Part shown: positions 1 to 9,264 of the stretch, piece by piece | Position numbering within the stretch: position 1 is the stretch's first letter | Layout of the letters: each line of letters begins with the position of its first letter | NCBI RefSeq assembly: GCF_023016285.1 | Contig: NZ_CP095413.1 | Span: forward strand, 2,480,001-2,544,000 | DNA from: Muricauda sp. SCSIO 64092 | GTDB taxonomy: Bacteria; Bacteroidota; Bacteroidia; Flavobacteriales; Flavobacteriaceae | Reading direction: 5' to 3' | Length of the DNA stretch: 64,000 nucleotides | Translations under genes and position numbers: made by a program | Notes under the pieces: model-generated | Databases searched by the model: none | What the model was told of the DNA's origin: nothing | Seen by the model: the letters and a program-made list of their open reading frames with translations, nothing else

Positions 1-2491
1 GCATGGTAAAACGACCGGGCAGATCAAGTCGCACATCATTGGGAACAAAGGCACGACTACCGGTGGCGATTATTAATTTGTCATACGAATGTTTTGATCC
101 CTTGTCATCAATGACAATTTTTTCCCGGGGAAGGATTTTTTGGATGCCATTTTCGCCATGAAGGGTAACGTTAAGGCTTTTCAGCTCCCCCTTCTTCAAT
201 TTTTGGAGGGCTTCCCAGGGTAAATCCTCATTCACATATTCGGGAAGGAGCACACGGTTGTAAAACGGATATTTTTCTTTGGAGAACACTTGTATTTCAT
301 CAACCTCGTTCTTTTCCCGAAACGATTGTATAAAACGATAGGAGGCTGCCCCTGCACCAATGACGATGATTTTTTCTTTGGGTTTTTGATATTTTTCGAC
401 CTGTACCGCGGAGTATTTAAAGTCGGGCTCTTTGGAAATGGGATCGATCAAATCCCCGGTTAGGTTATTGGCCCTGCCGAAATCGTTGTTCAAAATTTTG
501 CCCCAGTGCATGGGCAAAAAGACCACCCGTTCCCGAATGTCAAAATCGATTTTGACCTTGACGCGAACGGAGCCTCGCCGGCTGTTCACGATTGCAATAT
601 CATCATTTTTTAAACCGCGTACATAAGCATCCACGCGGTTCATTTGCAGGTAAGGAGCCGGAATGTGGGTCAACAGGCGTTTTACCTTACCCGTTTTGGT
701 CCGGGTATGCCATTGGTCGCGGACACGACCGGTATTCAAGATCAATGGGTATTCAGGGCCGGTCCTTTCCGATGTATTGATTAAGCGTTTGGGCGCATTG
801 AAATGCGCCTTTCCATCAGAAGTAAAATAGTTGTTGTCGTTAAAAAGGCGCGGGGTGCCCGGATGTGCTGCATGGGGAACCGGCCATTGAAAACTCCCTT
901 CTTTTTTCAGCCTTTCGTGCGAAAGGCCCGAGATATCGATATTGGTTCCCTTGGTCATTAAGCAATACTCGTCGTATACCTCACCCACGGAATTATAGTC
1001 AAAACCGGGAAACCCCATTTCTTGGGCAAACCGCCATAATATTTCTGCATCCGGCAATGCCTCCCCGGGTGCATCAATGACCTTGGGCAAATAACTGATG
1101 CGACGCTCGGAATTGGTCATGGTTCCTTCTTTCTCCAACCATCCTGCCGCCGGCAATAACAAATCTGCATATTGGGTGGTCTCGGCATGATGCGAAATAT
1201 CCTGGACGACCACAAAGTTGGCCTTTTCAAGGGCTTTTTCAACTTTTTTGGAGTTTGGCAGACTTACCACAGGATTGGTACAAACGATCCACACGGCTTT
1301 CATTTTACCGGATTCCAAAGCATGGAACATTTCGGTGGCCGTGAGACCGGGTTCTCCATTGATTTCCTTTCCCCCCCAAAAATCCTGAACTTCCCTTCGG
1401 TGCCTTGGATTGCCTAAATCCCTGTGGGCGGCCAATAAACTTGCCATACCCCCCACTTCGCGCCCGCCCATGGCATTTGGTTGTCCAGTCAATGAGAAAG
1501 GGCCCGATCCGGGCTTTCCAATTTGTCCGGTAAGCAATGACAGGTTCAAGAGCGAAACGTTCTTGTCCACTCCAATGACGCTTTGATTCAATCCCATGGT
1601 CCACATACTGATGAACCCGTTGGCGTCTGCAATCATTTTGCCCGCCTTTTTGATCTCATCCGCAGTGATTCCACATTTTTCGGCGGCTTGTCCAATGGTA
1701 AGCTCATAAGCCTTTGATCGGCAGGCCTCAAAATTTGAAGTATGTCGTTTTATAAAAACACGGTCTATTTTCTTTTTATCGATAAGCCAACGGGCCATGG
1801 CATTGAACAAAATGACATCGGTACCGGGAAGTATCTGAAGATGTAGGTCGGCCAGTTCACAGGTCTGTGTCTTACGTGGGTCAACAACAATCAACTTCAC
1901 GTTTGGATTTTCCTCTTTGTGCTTTTCAATGCGCCTAAAAAGAATGGGGTGGCACCAAGCCGGATTAGCACCGGCGATTAAAAAACAATCGGCCAATTCA
2001 ATATCCGCGTAGGCAATGGGCACGGCATCATTACCAACGGTTTTCTTATAACCCACTACTGCCGAACTCATGCAAAGACGGGAATTGGTGTCAATATTGT
2101 TGGTGCCCAAAAACCCCTTGGTCAATTTATTGGCAAGGTAATATTCTTCGGTAAGGCATTGACCGGAGACGTAGAACCCCACGCTATCAGGGCCATATTG
2201 GTCAATGATACTTTTGAAAACCGCTGCAGCACGTTTAAAGGCCATGTCCCAACTTACCCGTTGTTTTTTATGGCCGCGGCTCCATCGCATTTCAGGGTAT
2301 AAAATTCTATCCGAAGTATCCTGGGCCACGTAATTCAAAGTCTTGCCCTTGGTGCATAGCATGCCCTGATTTACGGGGTATTCCGTGTTTCCTTCAACAC
2401 TCAAAACCCCTTTGGCATCTTTTTGTACGGTAATGCCACAGCCTACTCCGCAATAGGAACAAATCGTATTAAACCGTTCTTTTCTAGACAT
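1..2491 (-). CDS. nasA: Assimilatory nitrate reductase, molybdopterin type, with C-terminal FAD oxidoreductase module (3' end beyond window)
   Basis: This enzyme would reduce nitrate to nitrite in the cytoplasm. The frame is open from the ATG at 2491 to the window edge, about 830 residues. Seen: an N-terminal [4Fe-4S] cysteine set at C11, C14, C18 and C46, a probable Mo-ligand cysteine near residue 140 (context SRLCMSS), and a molybdopterin dinucleotide-binding C-terminal domain around residues 570-690. From about residue 705 a new FAD-binding module starts with IIVIGAGAASYRF and resembles the N-terminus of NirB/NasB-type flavoproteins. The fusion would let NAD(P)H electrons reach the molybdenum centre without a separate subunit. 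Full-length relatives in Bacteroidota carry the whole flavin domain, so several hundred residues are probably missing beyond base 1. It lies last in the minus-strand nitrate block but has its own upstream region with a tandem TACGTAGTAA repeat. Confidence 0.9.
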   Translation of the reverse strand, partial: MSRKERFNTICSYCGVGCGITVQKDAKGVLSVEGNTEYPVNQGMLCTKGKTLNYVAQDTSDRILYPEMRWSRGHKKQRVSWDMAFKRAAAVFKSIIDQYGPDSVGFYVSGQCLTEEYYLANKLTKGFLGTNNIDTNSRLCMSSAVVGYKKTVGNDAVPIAYADIELADCFLIAGANPAWCHPILFRRIEKHKEENPNVKLIVVDPRKTQTCELADLHLQILPGTDVILFNAMARWLIDKKKIDRVFIKRHTSNFEACRSKAYELTIGQAAEKCGITADEIKKAGKMIADANGFISMWTMGLNQSVIGVDKNVSLLNLSLLTGQIGKPGSGPFSLTGQPNAMGGREVGGMASLLAAHRDLGNPRHRREVQDFWGGKEINGEPGLTATEMFHALESGKMKAVWIVCTNPVVSLPNSKKVEKALEKANFVVVQDISHHAETTQYADLLLPAAGWLEKEGTMTNSERRISYLPKVIDAPGEALPDAEILWRFAQEMGFPGFDYNSVGEVYDEYCLMTKGTNIDISGLSHERLKKEGSFQWPVPHAAHPGTPRLFNDNNYFTSDGKAHFNAPKRLINTSERTGPEYPLILNTGRVRDQWHTRTKTGKVKRLLTHIPAPYLQMNRVDAYVRGLKNDDIAIVNSRRGSVRVKVKIDFDIRERVVFLPMHWGKILNNDFGRANNLTGDLIDPISKEPDFKYSAVQVEKYQKPKEKIIVIGAGAASYRFIQSFREKNEVDEIQVFSKEKYPFYNRVLLPEYVNEDLPWEALQKLKKGELKSLNVTLHGENGIQKILPREKIVIDDKGSKHSYDKLIIATGSRAFVPNDVRLDLPGRFTM

Positions 2492-2540
2492 GAAGCGAGC
2501 AAATTATAACAAGCTTTTACATGTTCGAAAATTAGAGATT

Positions 2541-2560
2541 TACGTAGTAATACGTAGTAA
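2541..2560. promoter_or_regulatory. Tandem TACGTAGTAA repeat upstream of nasA
   Basis: Two perfect back-to-back copies of the decamer TACGTAGTAA lie 50 bases upstream of the nasA start. Their 10-bp period is one helical turn, so a dimer or two monomers could bind the same DNA face. The TACGTA core recurs in the nrtA and cobA/nirB promoter regions. Reading it as a nitrate-control operator is inference. Confidence 0.5.
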
Positions 2561-2624
2561 GGAAATGATAAAAAGAAGGCTTTAAAATGAGAGTTTGATA
2601 ATTTTTTGGCGGTAACGAAAAAGA

Positions 2625-3314
2625 TTAGGGATTTACCAAATTATGCTTCTGGGCCTTTTTGGCCAAATCCAACAAGTTTTTGACCTTCATCTTTTTCATA
2701 AGGTTAAAACGATGTGTTTCAATGGTGCGTTTGCTGTTTTGCAGTTTTTCTGAAATCTCCTTATTGGTAAGTCCCGATAAGATCAGTTCCAAGACCCGTA
2801 GTTCCTTGTTGGTCAGATCAAATGGGTTTTGTTTGGATTGGTTTTTTGGAGCTGGATTTGCTGCACTGGCTCCAAAAAGATTATTGACCAACACATTCGA
2901 AATGTCCCCACTAAAAAATTTGCCCCCAGCATTTACGGTATGGATGGCCTTGATGAATTCGTTTTTATCGGTGTCCTTCAATAAATAGCCGTTGGCGCCG
3001 GCCTTGACCGATTTAAGGATATATTCTTCGGAATCGTGCATGGAAAGGATAATGCTTTTGGTAGTTGATTTTTCTTTTTGGTTCAGTTGTTCCACGGCTT
3101 CAATACCACTCAATTCCGGCATGCGAATGTCGATAATCAAAACATCAGGGGTCAGTTCCGTTACCATTTTTAAGGCTTCCAAACCATTGGAAACCTCCCC
3201 AACAACCTTAAGATTTTTCTCTTCTTCCAACAAAGCCCGAATCCCGTCACGCACCAAAGCATGATCATCGGCCAAAACGATACGAACAATGTCAGAAGTC
3301 TTTTGATTGGACAT
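2625..3314 (-). CDS. NarL-family LuxR-type response regulator
   Basis: This is a cytoplasmic transcription factor of 229 residues. The receiver domain shows acidic residues D16 and D17, phospho-acceptor D62 (LIIDIRMPELSG) and lysine K113 (LLKD). A LuxR-type helix-turn-helix follows at about residues 165-225 (NKEISEKLQNSKRTIETH). I chose the ATG at 3314 because the preceding in-frame residues are not receiver-like. It lies between the porin and nasA, all on the minus strand. The natural partner is the NarX-like kinase at 13829-15706, which sits at the far side of the cluster. It is the best candidate to read the TACGTA sites, although the sigma54 activator at 16331-18457 is an alternative. Confidence 0.88.
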   Translation of the reverse strand: MSNQKTSDIVRIVLADDHALVRDGIRALLEEEKNLKVVGEVSNGLEALKMVTELTPDVLIIDIRMPELSGIEAVEQLNQKEKSTTKSIILSMHDSEEYILKSVKAGANGYLLKDTDKNEFIKAIHTVNAGGKFFSGDISNVLVNNLFGASAANPAPKNQSKQNPFDLTNKELRVLELILSGLTNKEISEKLQNSKRTIETHRFNLMKKMKVKNLLDLAKKAQKHNLVNP

Positions 3315-3418
3315 AAGGCAAAAATAACAGAATTCTCGAGGTGGAAAGAAAAAGCCAAGGGCCATCCCAACCTATGGTTGAAAATGGCCCTTGCGAAGCA
3401 AAGTTTTATCGAAGGCTT

Positions 3419-4738
3419 TTACTGGTCTTTTTTGGCCGTGGTGAATAAGGTGGGTTTGATGATAAGCATGGCCCAGGCCCAGTTTTGTGAGCCTTTAAAA
3501 TCAACCGGCGCCGCAGCTCCCAATCGTTGGGTTTCCAATTCTTCCAAACCATCTGCGGCAAACAATTGTGAATAGCCCAACTTTAAGGCAAAGCCATTGA
3601 ATTTTTGGGTGAGCACCAAATCGAGTTCATTGCCCAAGTTGCTTTCACCGTTGGGCGTATCCTCCATCCCACTGAAATTCAAAAATTTGGCGAACAAGGT
3701 GGTTTTTGGTCCCAAATTAAATACAGCGCTGGCGTGAATATCCAATAGACCCACACGGTTTACCCAATTGCCCACATAGAAATGGTCCATAAAACCGTTG
3801 AATTTGTGATTGGTGCCAAAATGGGGCAAAAAAGCTTCAGTGGCATCGGCGGTTGAGGTGTCGTCACCGCTGATCGTTTCAACACCTATGCCTAAGGTGG
3901 TTTTGGGACTAATTTTGTAGGACGCTTCCAATCCCAACAAATATGCCCCATCGATATCAATGCCGGTCAAGAACTCACCGGTTTGTAGAAAGGCATTTCC
4001 TTCCAATCCAAATTTCCCTTTTTTGTAGGCCAGGTGGGTGCCTGCGGTGAACGTACTTCGGATATCGCTGACATCACCGGTGGTGGCATCAATTTGTTGA
4101 AAACCTAAATTGACTAAAAGTAAGCTCGCACTGAATTCTCCAAACGCTTTCTTTGCATAGAGGTGCTGCATGGTCTTGTACTGAAACGGATTGCCTGAGT
4201 TGAATTCAGTACCCGCATTTTTAAATCCAAACAAGGGACCACCTTGGTTGTCCAGATCTTGATTGAAGGCCACGCCAAGATCCAGCATAAATCCCTCTTG
4301 GCGGTATTTTATCATGGCCAGATCGTGATATCTGCCTTGCTGTGCCCAATCCAACCCACCAAAATAACGCTGATCATCATACGATAGCACTTGTCGCCCC
4401 AGTTTTGTGGACCATCCCTTGCCCAATTGCAGTTCTCCCCAAGCTTCAAAAAGCGCAAAGGAATTGTTGGCATCAATGGGCAAGATTTGGGGGTTTTCGC
4501 CCCAAATTTGAACATCCTGGATATTGATGTAAATCTCGTAGGATGGTGTTTTGTATTTGGCACCCAATCTTGCCCTGGTATTGGTCACGAAACCCGCATC
4601 GACGCCTTCTTGCTGCAAAAATTGAAAGCCATTTCTATACTCCGATCTAGGCCTAAACTGGGCATCTAAGGTAAACTGTGCTTTTAGGGATTGGGCCAAT
4701 AGAAATACCAGACCTAGGATTAAAAACTGCTTTTTCAT
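3419..4738 (-). CDS. Alginate-export-family outer membrane porin in the nitrate import operon
   Basis: A 439-residue outer-membrane beta-barrel. The N-terminus is a Sec signal peptide (MKKQFLILGLVFLLAQSLKAQ, cleavage after the AQ region). The body is alternating amphipathic strands with many aromatic girdle residues and the LGRQVLSYDDQRYFGGLDWAQ type motif of the alginate_exp barrel family. Related proteins often form channels for small solutes. It follows the nitrate ABC transporter genes at short spacing on the same strand, so it probably belongs to that operon and lets nitrate or nitrite through the outer membrane. Substrate is inferred from context, not from residues. A second member of the same family is at 25954-27309. 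Confidence 0.75.
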   Translation of the reverse strand: MKKQFLILGLVFLLAQSLKAQFTLDAQFRPRSEYRNGFQFLQQEGVDAGFVTNTRARLGAKYKTPSYEIYINIQDVQIWGENPQILPIDANNSFALFEAWGELQLGKGWSTKLGRQVLSYDDQRYFGGLDWAQQGRYHDLAMIKYRQEGFMLDLGVAFNQDLDNQGGPLFGFKNAGTEFNSGNPFQYKTMQHLYAKKAFGEFSASLLLVNLGFQQIDATTGDVSDIRSTFTAGTHLAYKKGKFGLEGNAFLQTGEFLTGIDIDGAYLLGLEASYKISPKTTLGIGVETISGDDTSTADATEAFLPHFGTNHKFNGFMDHFYVGNWVNRVGLLDIHASAVFNLGPKTTLFAKFLNFSGMEDTPNGESNLGNELDLVLTQKFNGFALKLGYSQLFAADGLEELETQRLGAAAPVDFKGSQNWAWAMLIIKPTLFTTAKKDQ

Positions 4739-4776
4739 AGGTAAATGAGTTAGTGGTTATTAAATATTTTGATTGA

Positions 4777-5604
4777 TTAATGTTCTAGAAAATCAATAAG
4801 GTGTTTTCTGTATTTGTAATAATCGTCATGGTCCAAAACCGCTTTTCTGGAGCGCGGGCGCTCAAAGGCAATTTCGAGTACATCACCAATTTTGGCCCTT
4901 GGGCCACTGGTCATCATCACCACGCGATCGGCCAGAAAAATGGCTTCGTCAACGTCGTGGGTGATCATGACTGCGGTAATTTTTTCTTTGTTCCAGATTT
5001 CAATAAGGATATCCTGCAACTCCCCTCGAGTCAAAGAATCCAGCATGCCGAAAGGTTCATCCAGTAAAAGCACTTTGGGTTTTATGGCAAATGCCCTGGC
5101 GATACCCACCCGTTGTTGTTCGCCCTGTGAAAGTTCGGTGGCTTTTTTATTGAAGGCCAATTCCAATCCTACCTTTTGCAAGTAGTATTTGGCAATATCT
5201 TTTCGTTGCCCTTTGGTCGCATGGGGAAATACCCGATTTACCCCAAGCATCACATTTTGCAAGGCTGTCATCCATGGCATTAGGCTGGGCGCTTGAAAAA
5301 TAACCCCTCGGTCAGGACCTGGCCCTTTAATGGGGTTGCCCAACACGGAAATATTTCCTCCTGAAATCGCATTCAGGCCTGCAATCATGGAAAGCATGGT
5401 TGTTTTACCGCAACCCGAATGACCAATGATGGTCACGAATTCCTCTTTAAGGATTTGAAGGTTCAAATGCTCCAAAACCACATAGTCACCTTTTGGGGTC
5501 GGGTAGATTTTTTTCAAATCCCTTAAATCCAACATTATTTTTTCCGAGGGATAGCATATGCCGTTCTGGTGATACTTTTTTTCTATTGTTTCTTCTACTT
5601 GCAT
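4777..5604 (-). CDS. nrtD: Nitrate/nitrite ABC transporter ATPase, NrtD-like
   Basis: An ATP-binding cassette of about 275 residues that would energise the importer from the inner face of the membrane. Walker A is GHSGCGKTT (residues 61-69), Walker B ends in D182-E183, and the switch histidine is H216 (MITHDVDE). The signature is LSQGEQQ rather than LSGGxxQ, so its second glycine is replaced by glutamine. Possible starts are 5634 (overlapping nrtC by 14 bases), 5604 (used here) and 5535; the recognisable domain begins near 5535. The [18 protein letters not shown] stretch is typical of the NrtC/NrtD/SsuB/TauB group. The paired ATPase at 5621-6460 carries complementary deviations. Confidence 0.85.
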   Translation of the reverse strand: MQVEETIEKKYHQNGICYPSEKIMLDLRDLKKIYPTPKGDYVVLEHLNLQILKEEFVTIIGHSGCGKTTMLSMIAGLNAISGGNISVLGNPIKGPGPDRGVIFQAPSLMPWMTALQNVMLGVNRVFPHATKGQRKDIAKYYLQKVGLELAFNKKATELSQGEQQRVGIARAFAIKPKVLLLDEPFGMLDSLTRGELQDILIEIWNKEKITAVMITHDVDEAIFLADRVVMMTSGPRAKIGDVLEIAFERPRSRKAVLDHDDYYKYRKHLIDFLEH

Positions 5605-5620
5605 TTTGTTGGGGTATGAA

Positions 5621-6460
5621 TTAGGCCACATCACTTTTTGGACTCAAATCGGGAAGTACATAAACCTTTTTTGATGCTGATTTACGCTCTTCACCAATGC
5701 CCATGAGGTATTCGATGATGGCGTTACGTGTCTTTTTATATTCTGGATTATCGTTGAGTTCGGTTTTATCCCTTGGGCGTTCAATATCGATTTTGAATTC
5801 GGGCCCTAAAGTGGCGTTTGGCCCTGGGCGGAGGGGAATAATGCGGTCTGCCATATAAATGCCCTCATCCACATCGTTGGTGATCAAAAGTGCTGTTCGC
5901 TTGTCCTTGCTCCAAATCTTTAAAATCTCATCTTGCAGGTTGCCCCGGGTAAGGGCATCCAGCGCACCCAAAGGTTCATCCATGATGATCATTTCAGGAT
6001 TCATCGCCAATGCCCTGGCCACGGCCACACGCTGGCGCATTCCGCCGGACAGTTCTTTGGGCCGTTTGTTGATGGCCGGATAAAGGTTCACCATTTTCAC
6101 ATATTCATTAACCCTGGCCTTTACCTCTTTTTTGCTGTTTTTTGGGAAGGCCTCCCTAACCGCTAGAGCTACATTTTGACCCACGGTCAACCACGGCAAC
6201 AGCGAATAGTTCTGAAAAATGACCCCTCGTTCGTGGCTGGTGTCCACTACGGGGTCACCTTTAAAAAGCACTTCACCAAGAGTGGGCTTTAAAAGACCAT
6301 TGATCAAGTTGACCAAGGTGGTCTTCCCGCTTCCCGTAAAGCCTACAATGGCCACGAATTCGCCTTCCTCGATACTTAAATTGATGTCGGCAAGCACCTC
6401 GGTTTTGTTTGTGCCTTCACCGTAGGCCTTAGCTATATTTTTTAGTTCCAAATACGCCAT
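5621..6460 (-). CDS. nrtC: Nitrate/nitrite ABC transporter ATPase, NrtC-like without the C-terminal binding domain
   Basis: A 279-residue ATP-binding cassette and the second nucleotide-binding subunit of the importer. Walker A is GFTGSGKTT (residues 40-48), the signature is the canonical LSGGMRQ (137-143) and Walker B is IIMDEP with D161 and E162. The switch histidine is replaced by asparagine: the sequence reads [10 protein letters not shown] with N195. Cyanobacterial NrtC is about 660 residues with a C-terminal NrtA-like regulatory domain; this one is half that length and lacks it. The ATG at 6460 fits the domain boundary ([16 protein letters not shown]); longer in-frame readings are not domain-like. 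Ten bases separate it from the permease gene. Confidence 0.87.
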   Translation of the reverse strand: MAYLELKNIAKAYGEGTNKTEVLADINLSIEEGEFVAIVGFTGSGKTTLVNLINGLLKPTLGEVLFKGDPVVDTSHERGVIFQNYSLLPWLTVGQNVALAVREAFPKNSKKEVKARVNEYVKMVNLYPAINKRPKELSGGMRQRVAVARALAMNPEMIIMDEPLGALDALTRGNLQDEILKIWSKDKRTALLITNDVDEGIYMADRIIPLRPGPNATLGPEFKIDIERPRDKTELNDNPEYKKTRNAIIEYLMGIGEERKSASKKVYVLPDLSPKSDVA

Positions 6461-6470
6461 GTTGCAGGGT

Positions 6471-7577
6471 TTAAGCAGTTGCATTTTTATTGAACGACAC
6501 CGTATTCTGGATAATGAGCATAATCCTGTCCAACAAGAAACCGATAATGCCAATGACGAACATGGCAACAATGATCTTCGAATTCGAATCATTGGCCCCA
6601 TTTTGGAATTCCTCCCAAACAAAAGACCCCAATCCCGGACTCTGGGCCAAAAGCTCAATGGCAATCAAAACCATCCAAGCTACGGATAATGTGATTCGAA
6701 GTCCGGTGAAGATCAAGGGCAATGACGAGGGTAAAATCACCTTGAATACTTTTTGAAGTGGACCCAATTTCAAGACTTTGGCCACGTTGATGTAATCTTT
6801 GTCCACTGAGGAAACCCCCATTGCAGTGTTGACCAAAGTCGCCCACATGGCACAAAGACCAACACTAATGAACGAAATGATAAAAGCACTGTCCTGATTG
6901 GAATCCTTGGTCATGGTCTTAACAATCATGAACACCAAAAGCAACCAAACTACCGGGGAAACCGGCTTGAAGATTTGGATCAACCAGTTGAAGGAATTTC
7001 GGAGCGTTTTGCTCAATCCAATGATAACCCCGATTGGCACTGCAATCAGGAATGCCAGTACAAAACCGGCAAATACGGTTTTGAGGCTGGTGAAAATCTG
7101 GTCTACAAATGAGGGCCGCCCTGTATAGGTTATGGGATCTTTGCCCTGGGCAATTCGTTTCTCGTTGATGGCCGCCGTTTTTTCCCTAAAGGCCAATTTA
7201 TCGGCACTAATGACCTTATGGTCGGCAATCAGGGTATTGAACGAAGCCCAAACTTGAGCAGGTGAGGGCAAGGTGTTGGGTTGACAACTAATGTCTCCTG
7301 AGCCGATACAGGCTTGCATTAAATCGGCTGCTACCTGACCTTGTTCGGTCAGTGCCTTTTGTATTTTGTAATCGGCCTCAATAGTGAACAATGCCTTGGC
7401 CCCAAAATGCCATAAAACAACGAACAGGATTATGGATACTAAGGGAATCAATAGGTTGCGCACCAGTCCTTTGCCATCCAACCTTGGCAAGGTAAAGTTG
7501 ATTTTGGACAGGAGTGTTTTGAGCATTCCTGCCACTTTTAATTCTTCTGATTTGTTTACGACCACACTTTGCTTCAT
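6471..7577 (-). CDS. nrtB: Nitrate/nitrite ABC transporter permease, NrtB-like
   Basis: An inner-membrane permease of 368 residues with a BPD_transp_1 core. The first membrane span lies at about residues 43-62 ([20 protein letters not shown]). It is followed by a periplasmic stretch of some 85 residues with two cysteines (CIGSGDISC), then the core spans from about residue 165 onward. The EAA-loop region reads [19 protein letters not shown]. The insert between the first span and the core is longer than in the smallest members of the family. The gene sits between the binding protein and the two ATPases, and this gene order supports the nitrate/nitrite assignment. Confidence 0.87.
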   Translation of the reverse strand: MKQSVVVNKSEELKVAGMLKTLLSKINFTLPRLDGKGLVRNLLIPLVSIILFVVLWHFGAKALFTIEADYKIQKALTEQGQVAADLMQACIGSGDISCQPNTLPSPAQVWASFNTLIADHKVISADKLAFREKTAAINEKRIAQGKDPITYTGRPSFVDQIFTSLKTVFAGFVLAFLIAVPIGVIIGLSKTLRNSFNWLIQIFKPVSPVVWLLLVFMIVKTMTKDSNQDSAFIISFISVGLCAMWATLVNTAMGVSSVDKDYINVAKVLKLGPLQKVFKVILPSSLPLIFTGLRITLSVAWMVLIAIELLAQSPGLGSFVWEEFQNGANDSNSKIIVAMFVIGIIGFLLDRIMLIIQNTVSFNKNATA

Positions 7578-7598
7578 GATGATAACTTTAAGAGGTTC

Positions 7599-8984
7599 TT
7601 ATAAAGAGGAATCGTCTTTGTTTCCTATTTCAAAACTGTTGATGTAGCCAATGGGGTCCTTGGCATCATAGGTATTGCCATCAATGAAATCTGAAGTGGC
7701 GGGTTTATAGCCATCGGTTTCGGGAATATCCATGGCAGGAATATGACCTTCCGTAACCAGCATATGGGCCGCTTTTTTCCAGATGTCCGGGCGGTAGATA
7801 TCCTTGATGGTCTCTTCATACCATGAAGCGGGTTTGGCTTCTGGAATTTGCCCCCATCTGCGCATTTGTGTTAAAAACCAAATACCATCAGAGTAAAAAG
7901 GATAGGTGGCATTGTACTTGTAGAATACATTGAAATCGGGCATGGAACGCTTGTCACCCTTCTCAAATTCAAAAGTCCCGGTCATGGAATTTGCCAGGAC
8001 CACTTCGTCGGCACCCACATATTGGGGCATGGAAAGGATTTTTACCGCTTCGGCACGATTCCCAGGCTCATCCAACCACTTACCGGCCCTAATCAAAGCT
8101 TTGGTCACCGCAATGGCCGTATTCGGATTTTCATCCACAAATTTTTTGGTCATTACAAACACCTTTTCAGGATTGTTTTTCCAGATGTCGTAATTCGTGG
8201 TAACGGGTACCCCAATTCCCTTGAATACCGCTTGTTGGTTCCAGGGTTCACCTACACAGTAGCCATAAATGGTTCCGGCTTCCAATGTAGCAGGCATTTG
8301 TGGTGGCGGGGTGACCGATAGCAGTACTTCGGCATCGATTTGTCCCTGTACATTGTCAGCGGTGTACATGCCCGGATGGATTCCGGCAGCTGCCAACCAA
8401 TAACGAATCTCATAGTTGTGGGTGGAAACGGGAAATACCATGCCCATTTTAAACGGTTTTCCATTGTTTTTGTATGTGCTGATTACCGGTTTAAGGGCGT
8501 CTGCTTTAATAGGGTGGATAGGTTTGCCATCCGCACTTTTGGGAACGTTGGGCTTCATTTTGGACCATACATCATTGGAAACGGTAATTCCGTTACCGTT
8601 CAAATCCATTGAAAACGGGGTCACCAGTTCGGCCTGACGACCAAATCCCGCTCCTGCAGCAATGGGCTGACCCGACAGCATGTGGGAACCGTCCAATTGA
8701 CCGTCAATAACCCGATCCAACACATTTTTCCAGTTCGACTGTGCTTCTACGGAAACAAAAAGGCCTTCCTCTTCAAAAAACCCTTTTTCCTTGGCGATGG
8801 CCAGGGGAGCCATATCGGTCAGTTTAATAAAGCCGAAGGTCAATTGTGGCTTCTCAATTTCCAATGAAGTCGTTGGAATATTGGCCTGAGCGGTTGCTTC
8901 ACTCTTTTTGGCCTGTTTGCCTCCACAGGCAACAAGTAGTAAGGCAACACATAGGCCTAAGGTTTTTGTCAGTGTTGTTTTCAT
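7599..8984 (-). CDS. nrtA: Nitrate/nitrite-binding lipoprotein, NrtA/CmpA family
   Basis: A 461-residue substrate-binding protein. The N-terminus is a lipoprotein signal ([14 protein letters not shown], lipidated cysteine C20), so it should be tethered in the periplasm. The fold is the NMT1/CmpA/NrtA type: [23 protein letters not shown], then the conserved [10 protein letters not shown] and [12 protein letters not shown] segments. It is the first gene of the minus-strand operon nrtA-nrtB-nrtC-nrtD-porin-regulator. Specificity (nitrate or nitrite rather than bicarbonate or cyanate) comes from the neighbouring reductase genes. The upstream region carries two TACGTA palindromes. Confidence 0.9.
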   Translation of the reverse strand: MKTTLTKTLGLCVALLLVACGGKQAKKSEATAQANIPTTSLEIEKPQLTFGFIKLTDMAPLAIAKEKGFFEEEGLFVSVEAQSNWKNVLDRVIDGQLDGSHMLSGQPIAAGAGFGRQAELVTPFSMDLNGNGITVSNDVWSKMKPNVPKSADGKPIHPIKADALKPVISTYKNNGKPFKMGMVFPVSTHNYEIRYWLAAAGIHPGMYTADNVQGQIDAEVLLSVTPPPQMPATLEAGTIYGYCVGEPWNQQAVFKGIGVPVTTNYDIWKNNPEKVFVMTKKFVDENPNTAIAVTKALIRAGKWLDEPGNRAEAVKILSMPQYVGADEVVLANSMTGTFEFEKGDKRSMPDFNVFYKYNATYPFYSDGIWFLTQMRRWGQIPEAKPASWYEETIKDIYRPDIWKKAAHMLVTEGHIPAMDIPETDGYKPATSDFIDGNTYDAKDPIGYINSFEIGNKDDSSL

Positions 8985-9042
8985 TATTCAAATTTTTTTA
9001 AAGGTGAATACTTGAGTACGAAGCAAACATACATATAATACA

Positions 9043-9088
9043 TACGTATTTATACTTATATTGAAATATAAATTACGTATTTGACGTA
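9043..9088. promoter_or_regulatory. TACGTA palindromes upstream of nrtA
   Basis: TACGTA occurs at 9043-9048 and 9074-9079, 31 bp apart (about three helical turns), with a near copy GACGTA at 9083-9088. The first copy ends about 59 bases from the nrtA start. The stretch 8985-9253 holds no gene; besides these sites it contains the cobA 3' hairpins. An operator role is inferred from recurrence in the other nitrate promoters. Confidence 0.5.
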
Positions 9089-9230
9089 GTTTTTGGGAAA
9101 GTAAAAAATAACCGCCGTGATTTTGGACAGTCTAAAATTCTTTGACCTTTGAATTGTGAAATCGATAATTATTCAAGGATTGGAATTTGGGTTGAATGCT
9201 GACAAACGCACTTTTAAAATAGGATAGGAC

Positions 9231-9264
9231 TTTTAACCAGGTTAAAAAACCTATTATAAATAGG
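9231..9264. terminator. Overlapping palindromes at the cobA 3' end
   Basis: TTTTAACC-A-GGTTAAAA (9231-9247) is a perfect 17-base palindrome. It overlaps AGGTT-AAAA-AACCT (9239-9252) and is followed by CCTATT-ATA-AATAGG (9250-9264), which spans the cobA stop codon. On the minus strand this places weak hairpins with a short T stretch right after cobA, so it may be its terminator. The stems are AT-rich. Confidence 0.35.

Noticed and set aside
1305..1604. Minus-strand frame of 99 codons inside nasA
   Set aside because: It is a shifted-frame shadow of the intact nitrate reductase frame, which I read through without interruption from 2491 to the window edge.
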